From the IMG/VR virus record IMGVR_UViG_3300018083_000030, positions 1-62,649 of that record: a stretch of 62,649 nt of DNA; one strand, written 5' to 3'. A program made the position numbers and the translations under genes. The notes under the pieces were generated by a model. The model was not told the origin of the DNA, did no database searches, and saw nothing but the letters and a program-made list of their open reading frames with translations. This document shows positions 50,528 through 58,397 of the stretch, piece by piece; positions within the stretch are counted from its first letter, which is position 1, and every line of letters begins with the position of its first letter. This DNA comes from a virus.

Positions 50528-50859
50528 CCGTGATCCCGTTCACGCCCCGGGAAAAGCTCGGCCAGCTGACCGACTATAGCCGGCGCTGGCGGCTGGCGCG
50601 CATCGTGATGATGCAATTTGGCGAGTGGCTGATAACCGAGAAATGCGACATCGCCGTCGACAAGGTGAGCGAGGAATCCGCCATCGCCGCGACCGCGATC
50701 CTGGCGCTCGGCGACATGCACGCCGACGATATCGTTGACCTGTATGACAGCGTGCACGCCATGCCGTGCCTCACCTATGACCAGCGCACCGCTGGCGCGG
50801 GCGAAATCCGCAAGTGGGCGCTGGCGTTTCTGGTCGACCGTGACGGGTGGAACGAATGA
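50524..50859 (+). CDS. Hypothetical protein
   Basis: 111 residues, helical (YSRRWRLARIVMMQFGEWLI, AGEIRKWALAFLVDRDGWNE). ATGA overlap. Unknown. Confidence 0.55.
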   Translation: MTVIPFTPREKLGQLTDYSRRWRLARIVMMQFGEWLITEKCDIAVDKVSEESAIAATAILALGDMHADDIVDLYDSVHAMPCLTYDQRTAGAGEIRKWALAFLVDRDGWNE

Positions 50860-51119
50860 TGCGCGACGAACAGAGCTTTCAGGACTCGCGCCGCATGCTG
50901 GTGGCGTTGCTGGCACAGGAAGATGACCCGCCGCTGATCGGCCTCGATGAAATCGACGTCACCGACCGCCTCAAAACCGTGGTGACCGCCAGCGCCGACG
51001 TGATCGTGCACACGCTTTGCCTGTTCTCCAACTACCGCAGCGACGTGGTGCATGAAGGCTTGACCAAATTGATCGAGGACATGCGCCGCAACATCGGCCG
51101 GCTGTGCGGTGACCATTGA
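50856..51119 (+). CDS. Hypothetical helical protein
   Basis: 87 residues. VVTASADVIVHTLCLFSNYR and SDVVHEGLTKLIEDMRRN are helical. Start at 50,856 or 50,859 (ATGATG). Overlaps both neighbours. Confidence 0.55.
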   Translation: MMRDEQSFQDSRRMLVALLAQEDDPPLIGLDEIDVTDRLKTVVTASADVIVHTLCLFSNYRSDVVHEGLTKLIEDMRRNIGRLCGDH

Positions 51120-51553
51120 TGCGCCGCGTCACCTACACCGTGCGCAACGGTGGCCGCCGGGTGCTGGTGCCCGAAGGCGTCGAGGCCGACGAACAATTGG
51201 CCAAGCTCGCCGTTGGCGAAGTGGTCGGCGTCGAGATCACCCGGCCGCGCTCGCCGAAGTTCAACGCCCGCGTTCACCTCACCATCGAACGCACCGCCGC
51301 CGCCATGCACATCACCGTGCGCGGTTGCTACGGCTGGCTGCTGACCCGCACCGGCCACATCAACATCGTGCTGTGGCCGCCCGGCCAAAAGCCGGTGATC
51401 GTGCCGCATGCCGTCAGCGACATGGACGCGCTCACCTTCGAAACCTTCTGGGAATCCGCCTGCACCATCATCCGCGCCGACGTGCTGCCGTACCTCCCCA
51501 CCGACGTCGCCGCCGATATTGCCCACCGCCTAGTGCCAGCCGATGAGGGATAA
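51119..51553 (+). CDS. DUF1367 family protein
   Basis: 144 residues. LVPEGVEADEQLAKLAVGEV, VGVEITRPRSPKFNARVHLT, then HAVSDMDALTFETFWESACT match the DUF1367 pattern (NinB-region phage proteins). Found in replication/recombination clusters; function not established. TGATG start. Confidence 0.65.
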   Translation: MRRVTYTVRNGGRRVLVPEGVEADEQLAKLAVGEVVGVEITRPRSPKFNARVHLTIERTAAAMHITVRGCYGWLLTRTGHINIVLWPPGQKPVIVPHAVSDMDALTFETFWESACTIIRADVLPYLPTDVAADIAHRLVPADEG

Positions 51554-51555
51554 AT

Positions 51556-51792
51556 ATGGCCATCGTGAATCGCTTCAATCGCGGCAAGCCGATACGCCCC
51601 GGAGCCAAGCCGAATCCGCGCGCCGCCAAGATGTGCGACGACTGGGTGAAAGCGCGCGGCGGAAACGCCAGCTTCGATTCGCTTTATCGCATGCTGGTGG
51701 AAGCCGGCTTCCCGCCCAACGACGCCCACCTTGCGCTGGAAGATTTCATGCGCGGCAACATGATGAAGCGAGTCAAAAAGCCGACGCCGTGA
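51556..51792 (+). CDS. Small basic hypothetical protein
   Basis: 78 residues: FNRGKPIRPGAKPNPRAAKM, ARGGNASFDSLYRMLVEAGF. Not recognised. Confidence 0.5.
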   Translation: MAIVNRFNRGKPIRPGAKPNPRAAKMCDDWVKARGGNASFDSLYRMLVEAGFPPNDAHLALEDFMRGNMMKRVKKPTP

Positions 51793-52070
51793 TCGAACGC
51801 GAACGCCTTGAAGTCCTGCTAGATCGCGACCGGCTCGAATCGATGCGCCTGTCGGTCAATCAAGAACGGCTGTTCGATGCGCTGTTGCGCTCATACCTGC
51901 ACGATCCGTTCGCCCTGGTGCCGGGCTACACCATCCGCCCGTTGCTCGGATCCAACCGGCTCGCCGTGCTGCGCGTCAAGCTGCGCCGCGTCGGCTGGGA
52001 CATCGTGTCGAAGAACGGCAAGCACGGCGGCTATCGCTTGGCGCGCTTGCTACCACCGGAGGGAACATGA
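51789..52070 (+). CDS. Winged-helix-like DNA-binding protein
   Basis: 93 residues from GTG (GTGA overlap). LSVNQERLFDALLRSYLHDP, IRPLLGSNRLAVLRVKLRRV, GWDIVSKNGKHGGYRLARLL looks like a winged helix with a GxxGYRL wing. Possibly a regulator or replication accessory. Confidence 0.55.
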   Translation: MIERERLEVLLDRDRLESMRLSVNQERLFDALLRSYLHDPFALVPGYTIRPLLGSNRLAVLRVKLRRVGWDIVSKNGKHGGYRLARLLPPEGT

Positions 52071-52336
52071 CCAACACCATGGGCCGACTTGCCATGCGCT
52101 CGGAAGGCGACTTGTGGGCCGCCTACTATGCCCTGCCCAACACCATGGACGGCGCGATCTTCCTCGGTTCGATCCAGCTGCGGTTCGTGCAGGACGCCGA
52201 ACGCAAATCGATGTTCATCGCTTTGATGCGCGAGGCGGTGTCGGACATTCTGGAACAGTTGACCGGCGAGCGCCCGACGTGGCCGGAACCCGAAGGCACG
52301 CCGGCACCCGAACACGAACGCGGGGGCAACGCATGA
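52067..52336 (+). CDS. Hypothetical protein
   Basis: 89 residues. GDLWAAYYALPNTMDGAIFL, RFVQDAERKSMFIALMREAV. ATGA overlaps. Not recognised. Confidence 0.55.
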   Translation: MTNTMGRLAMRSEGDLWAAYYALPNTMDGAIFLGSIQLRFVQDAERKSMFIALMREAVSDILEQLTGERPTWPEPEGTPAPEHERGGNA

Positions 52337-52524
52337 TCCCGTCGAGCGAAGCGGTAGCCGAAAACATCCGCCGCCATTGCGCCGGCATCGCCAAGGAAAT
52401 CGCCCAGCGCGTGGCGAACGATCCGAAGAATTCCGACGCCACGCCGTACAACGTCGAGCACCACGCCACGGCCGTGTTGCTCGATTGGTATCTCGGCAAT
52501 TTCATCCCGAACCGGGCCGACTAA
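52333..52524 (+). CDS. Small hypothetical protein
   Basis: 63 residues: VAENIRRHCAGIAKEIAQRV, YNVEHHATAVLLDWYLGNF. Helical. Not recognised. Confidence 0.5.
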   Translation: MIPSSEAVAENIRRHCAGIAKEIAQRVANDPKNSDATPYNVEHHATAVLLDWYLGNFIPNRAD

Positions 52525-52540
52525 TGAATGGGGCAGCGTG

Positions 52541-52729
52541 ATGACGAGTCTAGAAGACGACCGCGAAACCTATCTCGGCGACGGGCTTTATGTGCTGTTC
52601 GACGGCTGGGCATTCCGGCTGCGCGCGCCGCGCGAGGATGGCGACCACGTCGTGTTCCTCGAGCCGCGCATCATGAGTGAGTTCCTGGCGTTCGTGGCGA
52701 ACTCAACGCCCGGCAAGGTGGCCCAATGA
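52541..52729 (+). CDS. Small hypothetical protein
   Basis: 62 residues: GDGLYVLFDGWAFRLRAPRE, DHVVFLEPRIMSEFLAF, a compact beta module (GLYVxxDGxxxxL). GTG 52,538 is an alternative start. Confidence 0.55.
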   Translation: MTSLEDDRETYLGDGLYVLFDGWAFRLRAPREDGDHVVFLEPRIMSEFLAFVANSTPGKVAQ

Positions 52730-53067
52730 ATTGGCCGATGCGCCGCGTCATCCTCGAATCCCCCTATGCCGGCGACGTCGAGGCCAATGTCGCCTATGCC
52801 CGGCAATGCGTGCGCGATAGCGTGGCGCGCGGCGAGGCCCCGATTGCCTCGCACCTGTTGTTCACACAACCCGGAATCCTTGACGACGGCGTGCCGGAAC
52901 AGCGCGAGCTTGGCATTGCCGCCGGCCTTGCGTGGCTGATCCACGCCGACGCCATGGTGCTCTACATCGACCGGGGCATGTCGTTCGGCATGCGCGAGGC
53001 CATGAAGGCGGCGCAGCACCACGGGGTGCCGACCGAACTGCGCTCGCTGACGGTGATCCATGCGTGA
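52726..53067 (+). CDS. Nucleoside 2-deoxyribosyltransferase-like protein (DUF7768/DUF4406 type)
   Basis: 113 residues. VILESPYAGDVEANVAYARQ, APIASHLLFTQPGILDDGVP, DAMVLYIDRGMSFGMREAMK fit the family fold that handles nucleosides or nucleotides. May adjust nucleotide pools or make a signal or modified base; the substrate cannot be read. Confidence 0.7.
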   Translation: MNWPMRRVILESPYAGDVEANVAYARQCVRDSVARGEAPIASHLLFTQPGILDDGVPEQRELGIAAGLAWLIHADAMVLYIDRGMSFGMREAMKAAQHHGVPTELRSLTVIHA

Positions 53068-53431
53068 CCTGCACACCCTCGACCAATACCGCGTCGACAT
53101 CAGCAAAACGCACGGCTGGTCGGGCGATGGCACGTGCGGCATGTTCAAGCTGCCGTCACCCATCGACGGCGGCACCCTCATGTGCATCGCCTCGACCGAA
53201 GACGGCTGGGACCACGTGTCAGTGTCGCGCAAGAACCGCTGTCCGAACTGGATCGAAATGAGCTTCATCAAGCGCAAGTTTTATGGCGACGACGAAGTGG
53301 CGATGCAGCTGCACGTGCAAGTGACGCAACACATCAACGCGCACCCGCATTGCCTGCACCTTTGGCGGCCGCAAGCCGTCGAGATCCCACGGCCACCGGG
53401 ATGGATGGTGGCCCCACAACCGGAGCAATGA
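53060..53431 (+). CDS. Conserved phage protein (DUF7694-like)
   Basis: 123 residues. DGWDHVSVSRKNRCPNWIEM, KRKFYGDDEVAMQLHVQVTQ, HPHCLHLWRPQ: a strongly conserved layout seen in many phages of this kind, with no proven role. Overlaps its neighbour by eight bases. Confidence 0.65.
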   Translation: MRDLHTLDQYRVDISKTHGWSGDGTCGMFKLPSPIDGGTLMCIASTEDGWDHVSVSRKNRCPNWIEMSFIKRKFYGDDEVAMQLHVQVTQHINAHPHCLHLWRPQAVEIPRPPGWMVAPQPEQ

Positions 53432-53434
53432 CCA

Positions 53435-53941
53435 ATGACCAACGGACGCACACCACCCAAGCCGAACAGCAGCGGCATGCCGCGCGCCAACAACCTGCCG
53501 CCGGCCGGCCACAACCTCGGGCCGATGCACGACGAATTTTCGCAAGAGGCCGCGCGCGCCGCGCAACGCTATTTCGACATGACGTCGGAGATCGCCCGCC
53601 TCACCGGCGAGCTTGAAGCGTGGCGGCAACGCGCGACGCTGGCGGAAGAGGAAGTCAAACGCGCCGAAGCGCGCGAGCAAAAGCTGGCCGCCAAGCTCGA
53701 ATTCACCAGCGAAAAATTGATGGCAGAACGCGACACCTATCGCGACCGCCTGACCACGTTGAAAGCCGAATTCGCCACCGCCGGCAACATCATCCTGAAT
53801 TGCATCAAGGTGTCGGAAGACATGATGCAACAACAGGGCGAGCGCGTGTCGGTCGAACACCTCGACAAGCTGGCGCAGGAACTCGACAGCGAGCCGATGC
53901 CCAGCATCATCACCGCCGGCCCGCGCAATTCGGAGTCGTGA
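53435..53941 (+). CDS. Coiled-coil protein
   Basis: 168 residues. Residues 35-115 form a continuous charged coiled coil (EIARLTGELEAWRQRATLAE, EEVKRAEAREQKLAAKLEFT). No enzymatic motif. Possibly a scaffold or partner in the replication cluster. Confidence 0.6.
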   Translation: MTNGRTPPKPNSSGMPRANNLPPAGHNLGPMHDEFSQEAARAAQRYFDMTSEIARLTGELEAWRQRATLAEEEVKRAEAREQKLAAKLEFTSEKLMAERDTYRDRLTTLKAEFATAGNIILNCIKVSEDMMQQQGERVSVEHLDKLAQELDSEPMPSIITAGPRNSES

Positions 53942-53943
53942 TC

Positions 53944-54147
53944 ATGGCCGATCTGAAAGAACGCATCGCCGCAAGCGCGGACTTCACCCCCACCGAAAAG
54001 CTGTTGCTGCAAGAGGCGTTGAACACCGTCGCCAACACCAGCGGCGTGGTCGAGCGCAGCAATCCGACGTGGCGTGACATCCCAGCGGATAAGGTATTCG
54101 ACGCCGACACAACGAAGCGTTGCCCGACCTGTGGCGCTGGCCTGTAA
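53944..54147 (+). CDS. Small protein with terminal zinc knuckle
   Basis: 67 residues: DLKERIAASADFTPTEKLLL, LQEALNTVANTSG, ending RCPTCGAGL. TAATG overlap downstream. Unknown. Confidence 0.55.
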   Translation: MADLKERIAASADFTPTEKLLLQEALNTVANTSGVVERSNPTWRDIPADKVFDADTTKRCPTCGAGL

Positions 54148-54446
54148 TGCTGAAACCGATTTGCGTGTCGTGCCAGCGGTTCTACCGGCCGGAACGAAAC
54201 GGCGTGCGCTTCATCGAAAGCATGCCGAAACCCGGAGTCGTGCGCGCGGCACCGGGCACGTCCGCGCCGGAGCAATGGCAACCGTACAAGCTATGGGTCG
54301 CTGATCTGTGGAAGTGCCACGGCTGCGGCCACGAACTAATCATGGGCGCGTCGCGGGTGCCGATGGTCGAGCATTACCAGCCGGATTTCAAAGCCCACTG
54401 CGAAGCGGAACGCCACCTGATCCGCTGCACCGTCAACGACTGCTAA
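54147..54446 (+). CDS. Zinc-ribbon protein, last gene of the rightward operon
   Basis: 99 residues. CVSCQRFYRPERNGVRFIES at the start and LWKCHGCGHELIMGASRVPM later make two CxxC pairs, with CEAERHLIRC at the end. Followed at once by the bidirectional-looking terminator hairpin. Confidence 0.6.
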   Translation: MLKPICVSCQRFYRPERNGVRFIESMPKPGVVRAAPGTSAPEQWQPYKLWVADLWKCHGCGHELIMGASRVPMVEHYQPDFKAHCEAERHLIRCTVNDC

Positions 54447-54480
54447 AAAAATGCCCCCGGGGAACGGACTCCCGGGGGCA
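54443..54480 (-). terminator. Hairpin terminator between converging operons
   Basis: Perfect 10-bp stem TGCCCCCGGG (54,452-54,461) / CCCGGGGGCA (54,471-54,480), nine-base loop. Read on the minus strand it is followed by eight T, so it ends the late/lysis transcript; the same hairpin may help to stop plus-strand transcription. Confidence 0.8.
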
Positions 54481-54546
54481 ACCGTGCGGCATTCCGGGGG
54501 TACGACTCCCCGGCAAGGAACGCCGGACCATGACCGATTCGCCGCG

Positions 54547-54663
54547 TCATGGGAACGTCGTTGACCACCGCTCGAATCCGATGAACGAAACGGCGGCGAT
54601 CACCGCCATGGCGAGGATGAACGCCCACAGCGCCCAATTGAATCCGGGCGGGCGATCAGTCAT
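54547..54663 (-). CDS. Tiny single-pass membrane protein of lysis region
   Basis: 38 residues: MTDRPPGFNWALWAFILAMA then VIAAVSFIGFERW. One membrane helix. ATG overlaps the upstream stop (ATGA). Possibly a holin regulator or extra holin. Confidence 0.5.
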   Translation of the reverse strand: MTDRPPGFNWALWAFILAMAVIAAVSFIGFERWSTTFP

Positions 54664-54923
54664 CCGAACACCCACGCCGCCACCGTCATCACCGACAGCA
54701 CGACGAACGGGAACAGCGCGCCCAGAACGAACCCCCGAAACAACAGGCAACACGGGCAGTCGGTAAACAGGTGCTGCGCTAACCGGCTCGACCAATGCTC
54801 GGGCGTCCGACACCACGCTGGCGTGAAGACCTTGGAGGCCCACGCCAGCGCGTTCGATAACCAGTTGTCGGACCACTCGACCGGGCCACCCGGTCGCGGG
54901 TCATCCTTGGGACGGAAGCGAAT
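54660..54923 (-). CDS. Small membrane protein with probable ATT start
   Basis: 87 residues if ATT at 54,923 is the start: IRFRPKDDPRPGGPVEWSDN, W/C-rich middle (TPAWCRTPEHWSSRL, FTDCPCCLLF) and a C-terminal membrane helix (GFVLGALFPFVVLSVMTVAA). There is no ATG, GTG or TTG in the coding part; the junction reads TAATT where TAATG would be expected. Sequence quality of the frame is convincingly coding. Confidence 0.5.
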   Translation of the reverse strand: MRFRPKDDPRPGGPVEWSDNWLSNALAWASKVFTPAWCRTPEHWSSRLAQHLFTDCPCCLLFRGFVLGALFPFVVLSVMTVAAWVFG

Positions 54924-55561
54924 TAGCGACGTCCCTTCGGCTGCGCGCCGCCTTCCGGCAATCCCTGATCCGGCCGGTTGCCGGTGATCGGAATCGGCTG
55001 CGATGCAACCGGGATATACATCCAGCCGTATTGCGGCACATAGGCGAGCACCCAACCCTGGCGGCCGGCACCCGGCAGGGTGTTGTCGACGCCGGGTTGC
55101 GAACCCGGCAAACCCTGATCGGGTCGCGGTTGCGAGCCCGGCAACGTGTTGTCGATGCCCGGCTGATCTCCTGGCAAGCCCTGATCGGGACGGCCACCGC
55201 TACCCGGCAAGCCCTGATCCGGCCGGCCACCCTGACCGGGCAATCCGATATCCGGGTGCACCGGTGCCCACGGCAAGCCGTTGCTCGGATAGACCGGCAA
55301 CGGCGGCAATCCGATATCCGGGTGACCGGGCGCAATAGGCAAGCTGTTGTCGGGACGGCCGCCCATGCCCGGCAGAGTGTTATCGGGCCGGCCACCGAAG
55401 ATCGGCCGCCCATAGCCCGGATCGACTGGCGGCGACCAACCGGGGAGCGAGTTGTCGGGCCGGTTACCGCCCCAGCCGCCACCGGGACGACCGAATCCCG
55501 GATCGACCGGGCCGTCAACGCCGCCGCCAAGCGGGACGATCATTGCAAGAGTCGCTGTCAT
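54923..55561 (-). CDS. Repeat protein with PDNSLP/PDQGLP units
   Basis: 212 residues. Signal-like hydrophobic start (MTATLAMIVPLGGG), then about 13 units of 8-17 residues built on G-(R/H)-PD-(N/Q/I)-(S/T/G)-LP. Ends with VLAYVPQYGWMYIPVAS and a last PDQGLP unit. Low complexity, Pro/Gly-rich, located in the lysis region, so it may act in the envelope. No family known to me beyond similar unassigned phage proteins. Confidence 0.65.
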   Translation of the reverse strand: MTATLAMIVPLGGGVDGPVDPGFGRPGGGWGGNRPDNSLPGWSPPVDPGYGRPIFGGRPDNTLPGMGGRPDNSLPIAPGHPDIGLPPLPVYPSNGLPWAPVHPDIGLPGQGGRPDQGLPGSGGRPDQGLPGDQPGIDNTLPGSQPRPDQGLPGSQPGVDNTLPGAGRQGWVLAYVPQYGWMYIPVASQPIPITGNRPDQGLPEGGAQPKGRR

Positions 55562-55589
55562 GGTGTCGTGCTCCTGTTGCTGCTGTGAT

Positions 55590-55892
55590 TCAGTTGATGC
55601 GACGGCCAAGCGTTTCGGGAATCATGATGCTCGGCGTAGGCGCAAGCTCCGCTCCAACCGCCGGCCGTTCAGCTTGGCCGATGACGCGGATCGCCGGAAG
55701 ACCGAACAACAACGCCACGATCATGTAAAGCGCGATTAACGCGACCACTAACAGGTAAAGCCGCTGCACATTCCAATCGATGGGCCATTGCATCCAACGC
55801 GCAAACATCACGATGATTGCCCCGACCAGCACGAGGATGGCCACCACGATGGCCACATTGATCAAGCCCAGAACGAACCCGCTTAGTGACAT
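55590..55892 (-). CDS. Two-helix membrane protein, holin candidate
   Basis: 100 residues. Membrane helices about 6-30 (VLGLINVAIVVAILVLVGAI) and 45-70 (LYLLVVALIALYMIVALLFG), short charged loop, and soluble C-terminus. Size and topology fit a class II holin, which would release the endolysin. Next to the endolysin gene cluster; the call is by topology only. Confidence 0.5.
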   Translation of the reverse strand: MSLSGFVLGLINVAIVVAILVLVGAIIVMFARWMQWPIDWNVQRLYLLVVALIALYMIVALLFGLPAIRVIGQAERPAVGAELAPTPSIMIPETLGRRIN

Positions 55893-55924
55893 GGCTCGAC
55901 TCCCTTATGGTCGTGGTGTCGGCA

Positions 55925-56299
55925 TTAGCGCCAAGGCCGGGTTTCAGCGGATTGAAGCTGAAAGCTCGCAGTGCATTCATGTGGATCCCACGCCAGCGTG
56001 GAGGCCCTCGCTACAATGTGCGCCTTGATAGCGTTGTTCGTCCCAGTTTGCGCCCGCTTGGGCTGACCGGTGCCATCTAATACCCAATTCGCAAACAGCT
56101 TGCTTACTTGTTCATCAAGTGCCTTGTCGATTGCCGCAAGCATGACCGCTCGAATGTGGTCACGCTGTTCTGCGGTCACGCAAACGCTCACCTGTGATTC
56201 CGCAGCACCGCTGGCGACGTTCACCAGCGTGTACGCCAGTGCCACGGCTATCGCTAACGCAACAATCGCCCAAACCCATTCCTTTCCGCGCGTGATCAC
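55925..56299 (-). CDS. Signal-anchor protein next to endolysin
   Basis: 124 residues from a GTG overlapping the endolysin stop (GTGA). N-terminal membrane anchor WVWAIVALAIAVALAYTLVN (about 8-27), then a periplasmic-looking helix (EQRDHIRAVMLAAIDKALDE) and Cys-containing end. An inner-membrane spanin role is possible; no lipoprotein outer spanin was found. Confidence 0.5.
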   Translation of the reverse strand: MITRGKEWVWAIVALAIAVALAYTLVNVASGAAESQVSVCVTAEQRDHIRAVMLAAIDKALDEQVSKLFANWVLDGTGQPKRAQTGTNNAIKAHIVARASTLAWDPHECTASFQLQSAETRPWR

Positions 56300-57852
56300 G
56301 CCGCCGATTCCACGATGCTCTCGACCTCGGCCAAAAGCTCGACCACGTCGCTGCGCAACGTCACCTCTTTTCGAATGATCGGCCCCCAGTGATCCTTGCG
56401 ATTGCGCAGCCCGACGGCGGTGGAGAACACCGCGAACGCGGGGCAGAACTTCGCAAGCCACTGGTACGCGGCCCCCTCACCCTCGCCGACCGTTTCGAGG
56501 TTCGACGCTGTCGGCCAGATGCCCTCGGCGAACACGTGCAGGAATCCGTTGGGATCACTCCAATAGCGGTCGAACAGCGTTTCCATTTCGCCCGACGCCG
56601 ACTCCATGTTCCACGACATTTGAAACAATGCCGATTCGCACGTGTCGGATCCTTGCGAACTCGAGCCGGCCGACTGATCGCGGCCGCAGCTGTAGTCGCC
56701 GGATGACTCACGCATGCCCAGACCTATCAATAAGGTCCACAGCGCGCGCAGCGTTTCCACGCCGCCGGCCTCGACGTCGAGGCCCAGCGATTGCATTTCC
56801 TTGGCGTACCACGCCAGCGCGTCGTCATCTTCGTCGCCGGCACTCGGCTGCGCCATTTCTGCTGCTGCGGAGTGGTCGGCATTGAACGCCGTGATCGCCA
56901 GCGCGTAGCACAGGCACATGCCCGGCAGGTATCCGATGGGCGACTGTCCCCGGCTCGGCCAGGAATAATCTTGCACCGACGAGTCGAGTGCGAGTTGCAC
57001 GACGCGCGTGCCCAGTGCATGCGGCAATCCGTTGGACCCTGCCGCCACCCGCGCGTCGAGCGAGTCGACGGCATCCCACGTGACCGGACCCACAACACCG
57101 TCGGGCTTTAGATCGCAAGCGCGCTGGAACGCGCGCACCTGGGCGTCGGTCGCGGAGCCGAAGTCCCCGTCAGCTGGCAGGCCAAGTGATTCCTGTAGTT
57201 GAACTACATACGCGCCGTCGTCGCCCTTGCCCAGCGTGGGGCGATCCTCTTCGCTTGTCGGCGGCGGGCGCGTCCACGACGGCGGCACGCCTTCGGTTTC
57301 CTCGCCGGCCACCGCTTCGGCGATGGCGTTGCAAATGACGTCAAAATTCTGTCGGTAGATATCGGCGTCGGCGGTCGAATTGACGAAACAGATTTCCAGA
57401 AGCACCGCGACTTCCTGAGTCGCGTTAAGGAACTTCAAATTTCCCGAATGCTTGGGTCCGCGGTTGATCAATCCCGACGCCGCACAGATCGCGTCGACCA
57501 CCGTGTCGGCCACCTCGCTGCCGGCGGTGGATGCATAGAACACCTCGCAACCGACCGGGTTGCTGGTGTGGTCGGAACCATTGAACGTCGCGGAATTGAA
57601 ATGCACCGATATGTCGAGATCATGCGGGCCGGCATCGTTGTGGGCGGCCACGATGCGATTCAAATTCTCGGTCTGGTCGTCGCTCACATTGTCGTGGAAT
57701 GTTTCCACCTCGACGCCCAGCGCGCGCAGCGCCATGGCGGTGGCGTCGACCACCTCGCGGGCTTCGTCCACTTCGTCAAGATACGGCGGAACGGGTGAGC
57801 CTGCGGCCCCCCTGATATAGAGGCCGTGACCGCTCGACATCACGATGCGCAT
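56296..57852 (-). CDS. Modular endolysin: amidase, peptidoglycan-binding, lysozyme/transglycosylase-like
   Basis: 518 residues. (1) Amidase_3-type N-acetylmuramoyl-L-alanine amidase, about 1-185: MSSGHG with zinc-ligand His, DISVHFNS and VAVLLEICFVNS with catalytic Glu. (2) Peptidoglycan-binding domain, about 205-270: YVVQLQESLGLPADGDFGSA, VRAFQRACDLKPDGVVGP. (3) C-terminal about 280-518: LIGLGMRESSGDYSCGRDQS, ALFQMSWNMESASGEME, resembling transglycosylase/lysozyme-like domains with a catalytic Glu in MRESSG. Two catalytic domains for one lysin are unusual for a Gram-negative phage. Confidence 0.85.
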   Translation of the reverse strand: MRIVMSSGHGLYIRGAAGSPVPPYLDEVDEAREVVDATAMALRALGVEVETFHDNVSDDQTENLNRIVAAHNDAGPHDLDISVHFNSATFNGSDHTSNPVGCEVFYASTAGSEVADTVVDAICAASGLINRGPKHSGNLKFLNATQEVAVLLEICFVNSTADADIYRQNFDVICNAIAEAVAGEETEGVPPSWTRPPPTSEEDRPTLGKGDDGAYVVQLQESLGLPADGDFGSATDAQVRAFQRACDLKPDGVVGPVTWDAVDSLDARVAAGSNGLPHALGTRVVQLALDSSVQDYSWPSRGQSPIGYLPGMCLCYALAITAFNADHSAAAEMAQPSAGDEDDDALAWYAKEMQSLGLDVEAGGVETLRALWTLLIGLGMRESSGDYSCGRDQSAGSSSQGSDTCESALFQMSWNMESASGEMETLFDRYWSDPNGFLHVFAEGIWPTASNLETVGEGEGAAYQWLAKFCPAFAVFSTAVGLRNRKDHWGPIIRKEVTLRSDVVELLAEVESIVESAA

Positions 57853-58386
57853 CTAGCCCTCGATTAGCGCCCGCTTGGCGGCTCTTGGGCGCTTGGTTAA
57901 CCGCGCCGCCATGTCTTGCATAGCGTCCCTGCTATAGAGCGCCATTTCGCGCCAGACGGTTTGCACGTCTTGCCCGCCGAACAACCCGCCAGCGTCAAGC
58001 ACGACGGTGACCGGATCGTCCCAGCGATACACCGTGCCGTCGGGATATTTCCATGCCGCCATCATCTTGTCCTTGTCGACCGGATCAGGAATCGCGGTGA
58101 TGATGGCGTCGGCGTCGGCTTCGGTCTTGCCGTTGTCGGCCAGCCACATCAAAAATTGCCGATGGCTGACGGCCACAAGCGCCGCCTGCGACGGGTCGGG
58201 CGGCACCGGCGCGACGAATCCACCGGCCTCGGTCCATGTGTAATACGGCTGCACCTCCGGCCCGCATTCAATCCACGTGCCGGGCACGGTGGATCCGAAC
58301 ACTTGGTCGGGCGTCACGTCCATGCCTTCCGGTGGCGTGAACACCTCGGCCACCACGCCGTCGACCACCCGCGCATAATGAGCCAT
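57853..58386 (-). CDS. Hypothetical protein downstream of fibre gene
   Basis: 177 residues. YARVVDGVVAEVFTPPEGMD, VTPDQVFGSTVPGTWIECGP resembles the beginning of tail-fibre assembly or phage 'YP(x)W' proteins (VxNGxVxxI start), then QAALVAVSHRQFLMWLADNG and WREMALYSRDAMQDMA. May help fibre folding or be a structural accessory. Not firmly assigned. Confidence 0.5.
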   Translation of the reverse strand: MAHYARVVDGVVAEVFTPPEGMDVTPDQVFGSTVPGTWIECGPEVQPYYTWTEAGGFVAPVPPDPSQAALVAVSHRQFLMWLADNGKTEADADAIITAIPDPVDKDKMMAAWKYPDGTVYRWDDPVTVVLDAGGLFGGQDVQTVWREMALYSRDAMQDMAARLTKRPRAAKRALIEG

Positions 58387-58397
58387 CGTGCCCTCGC

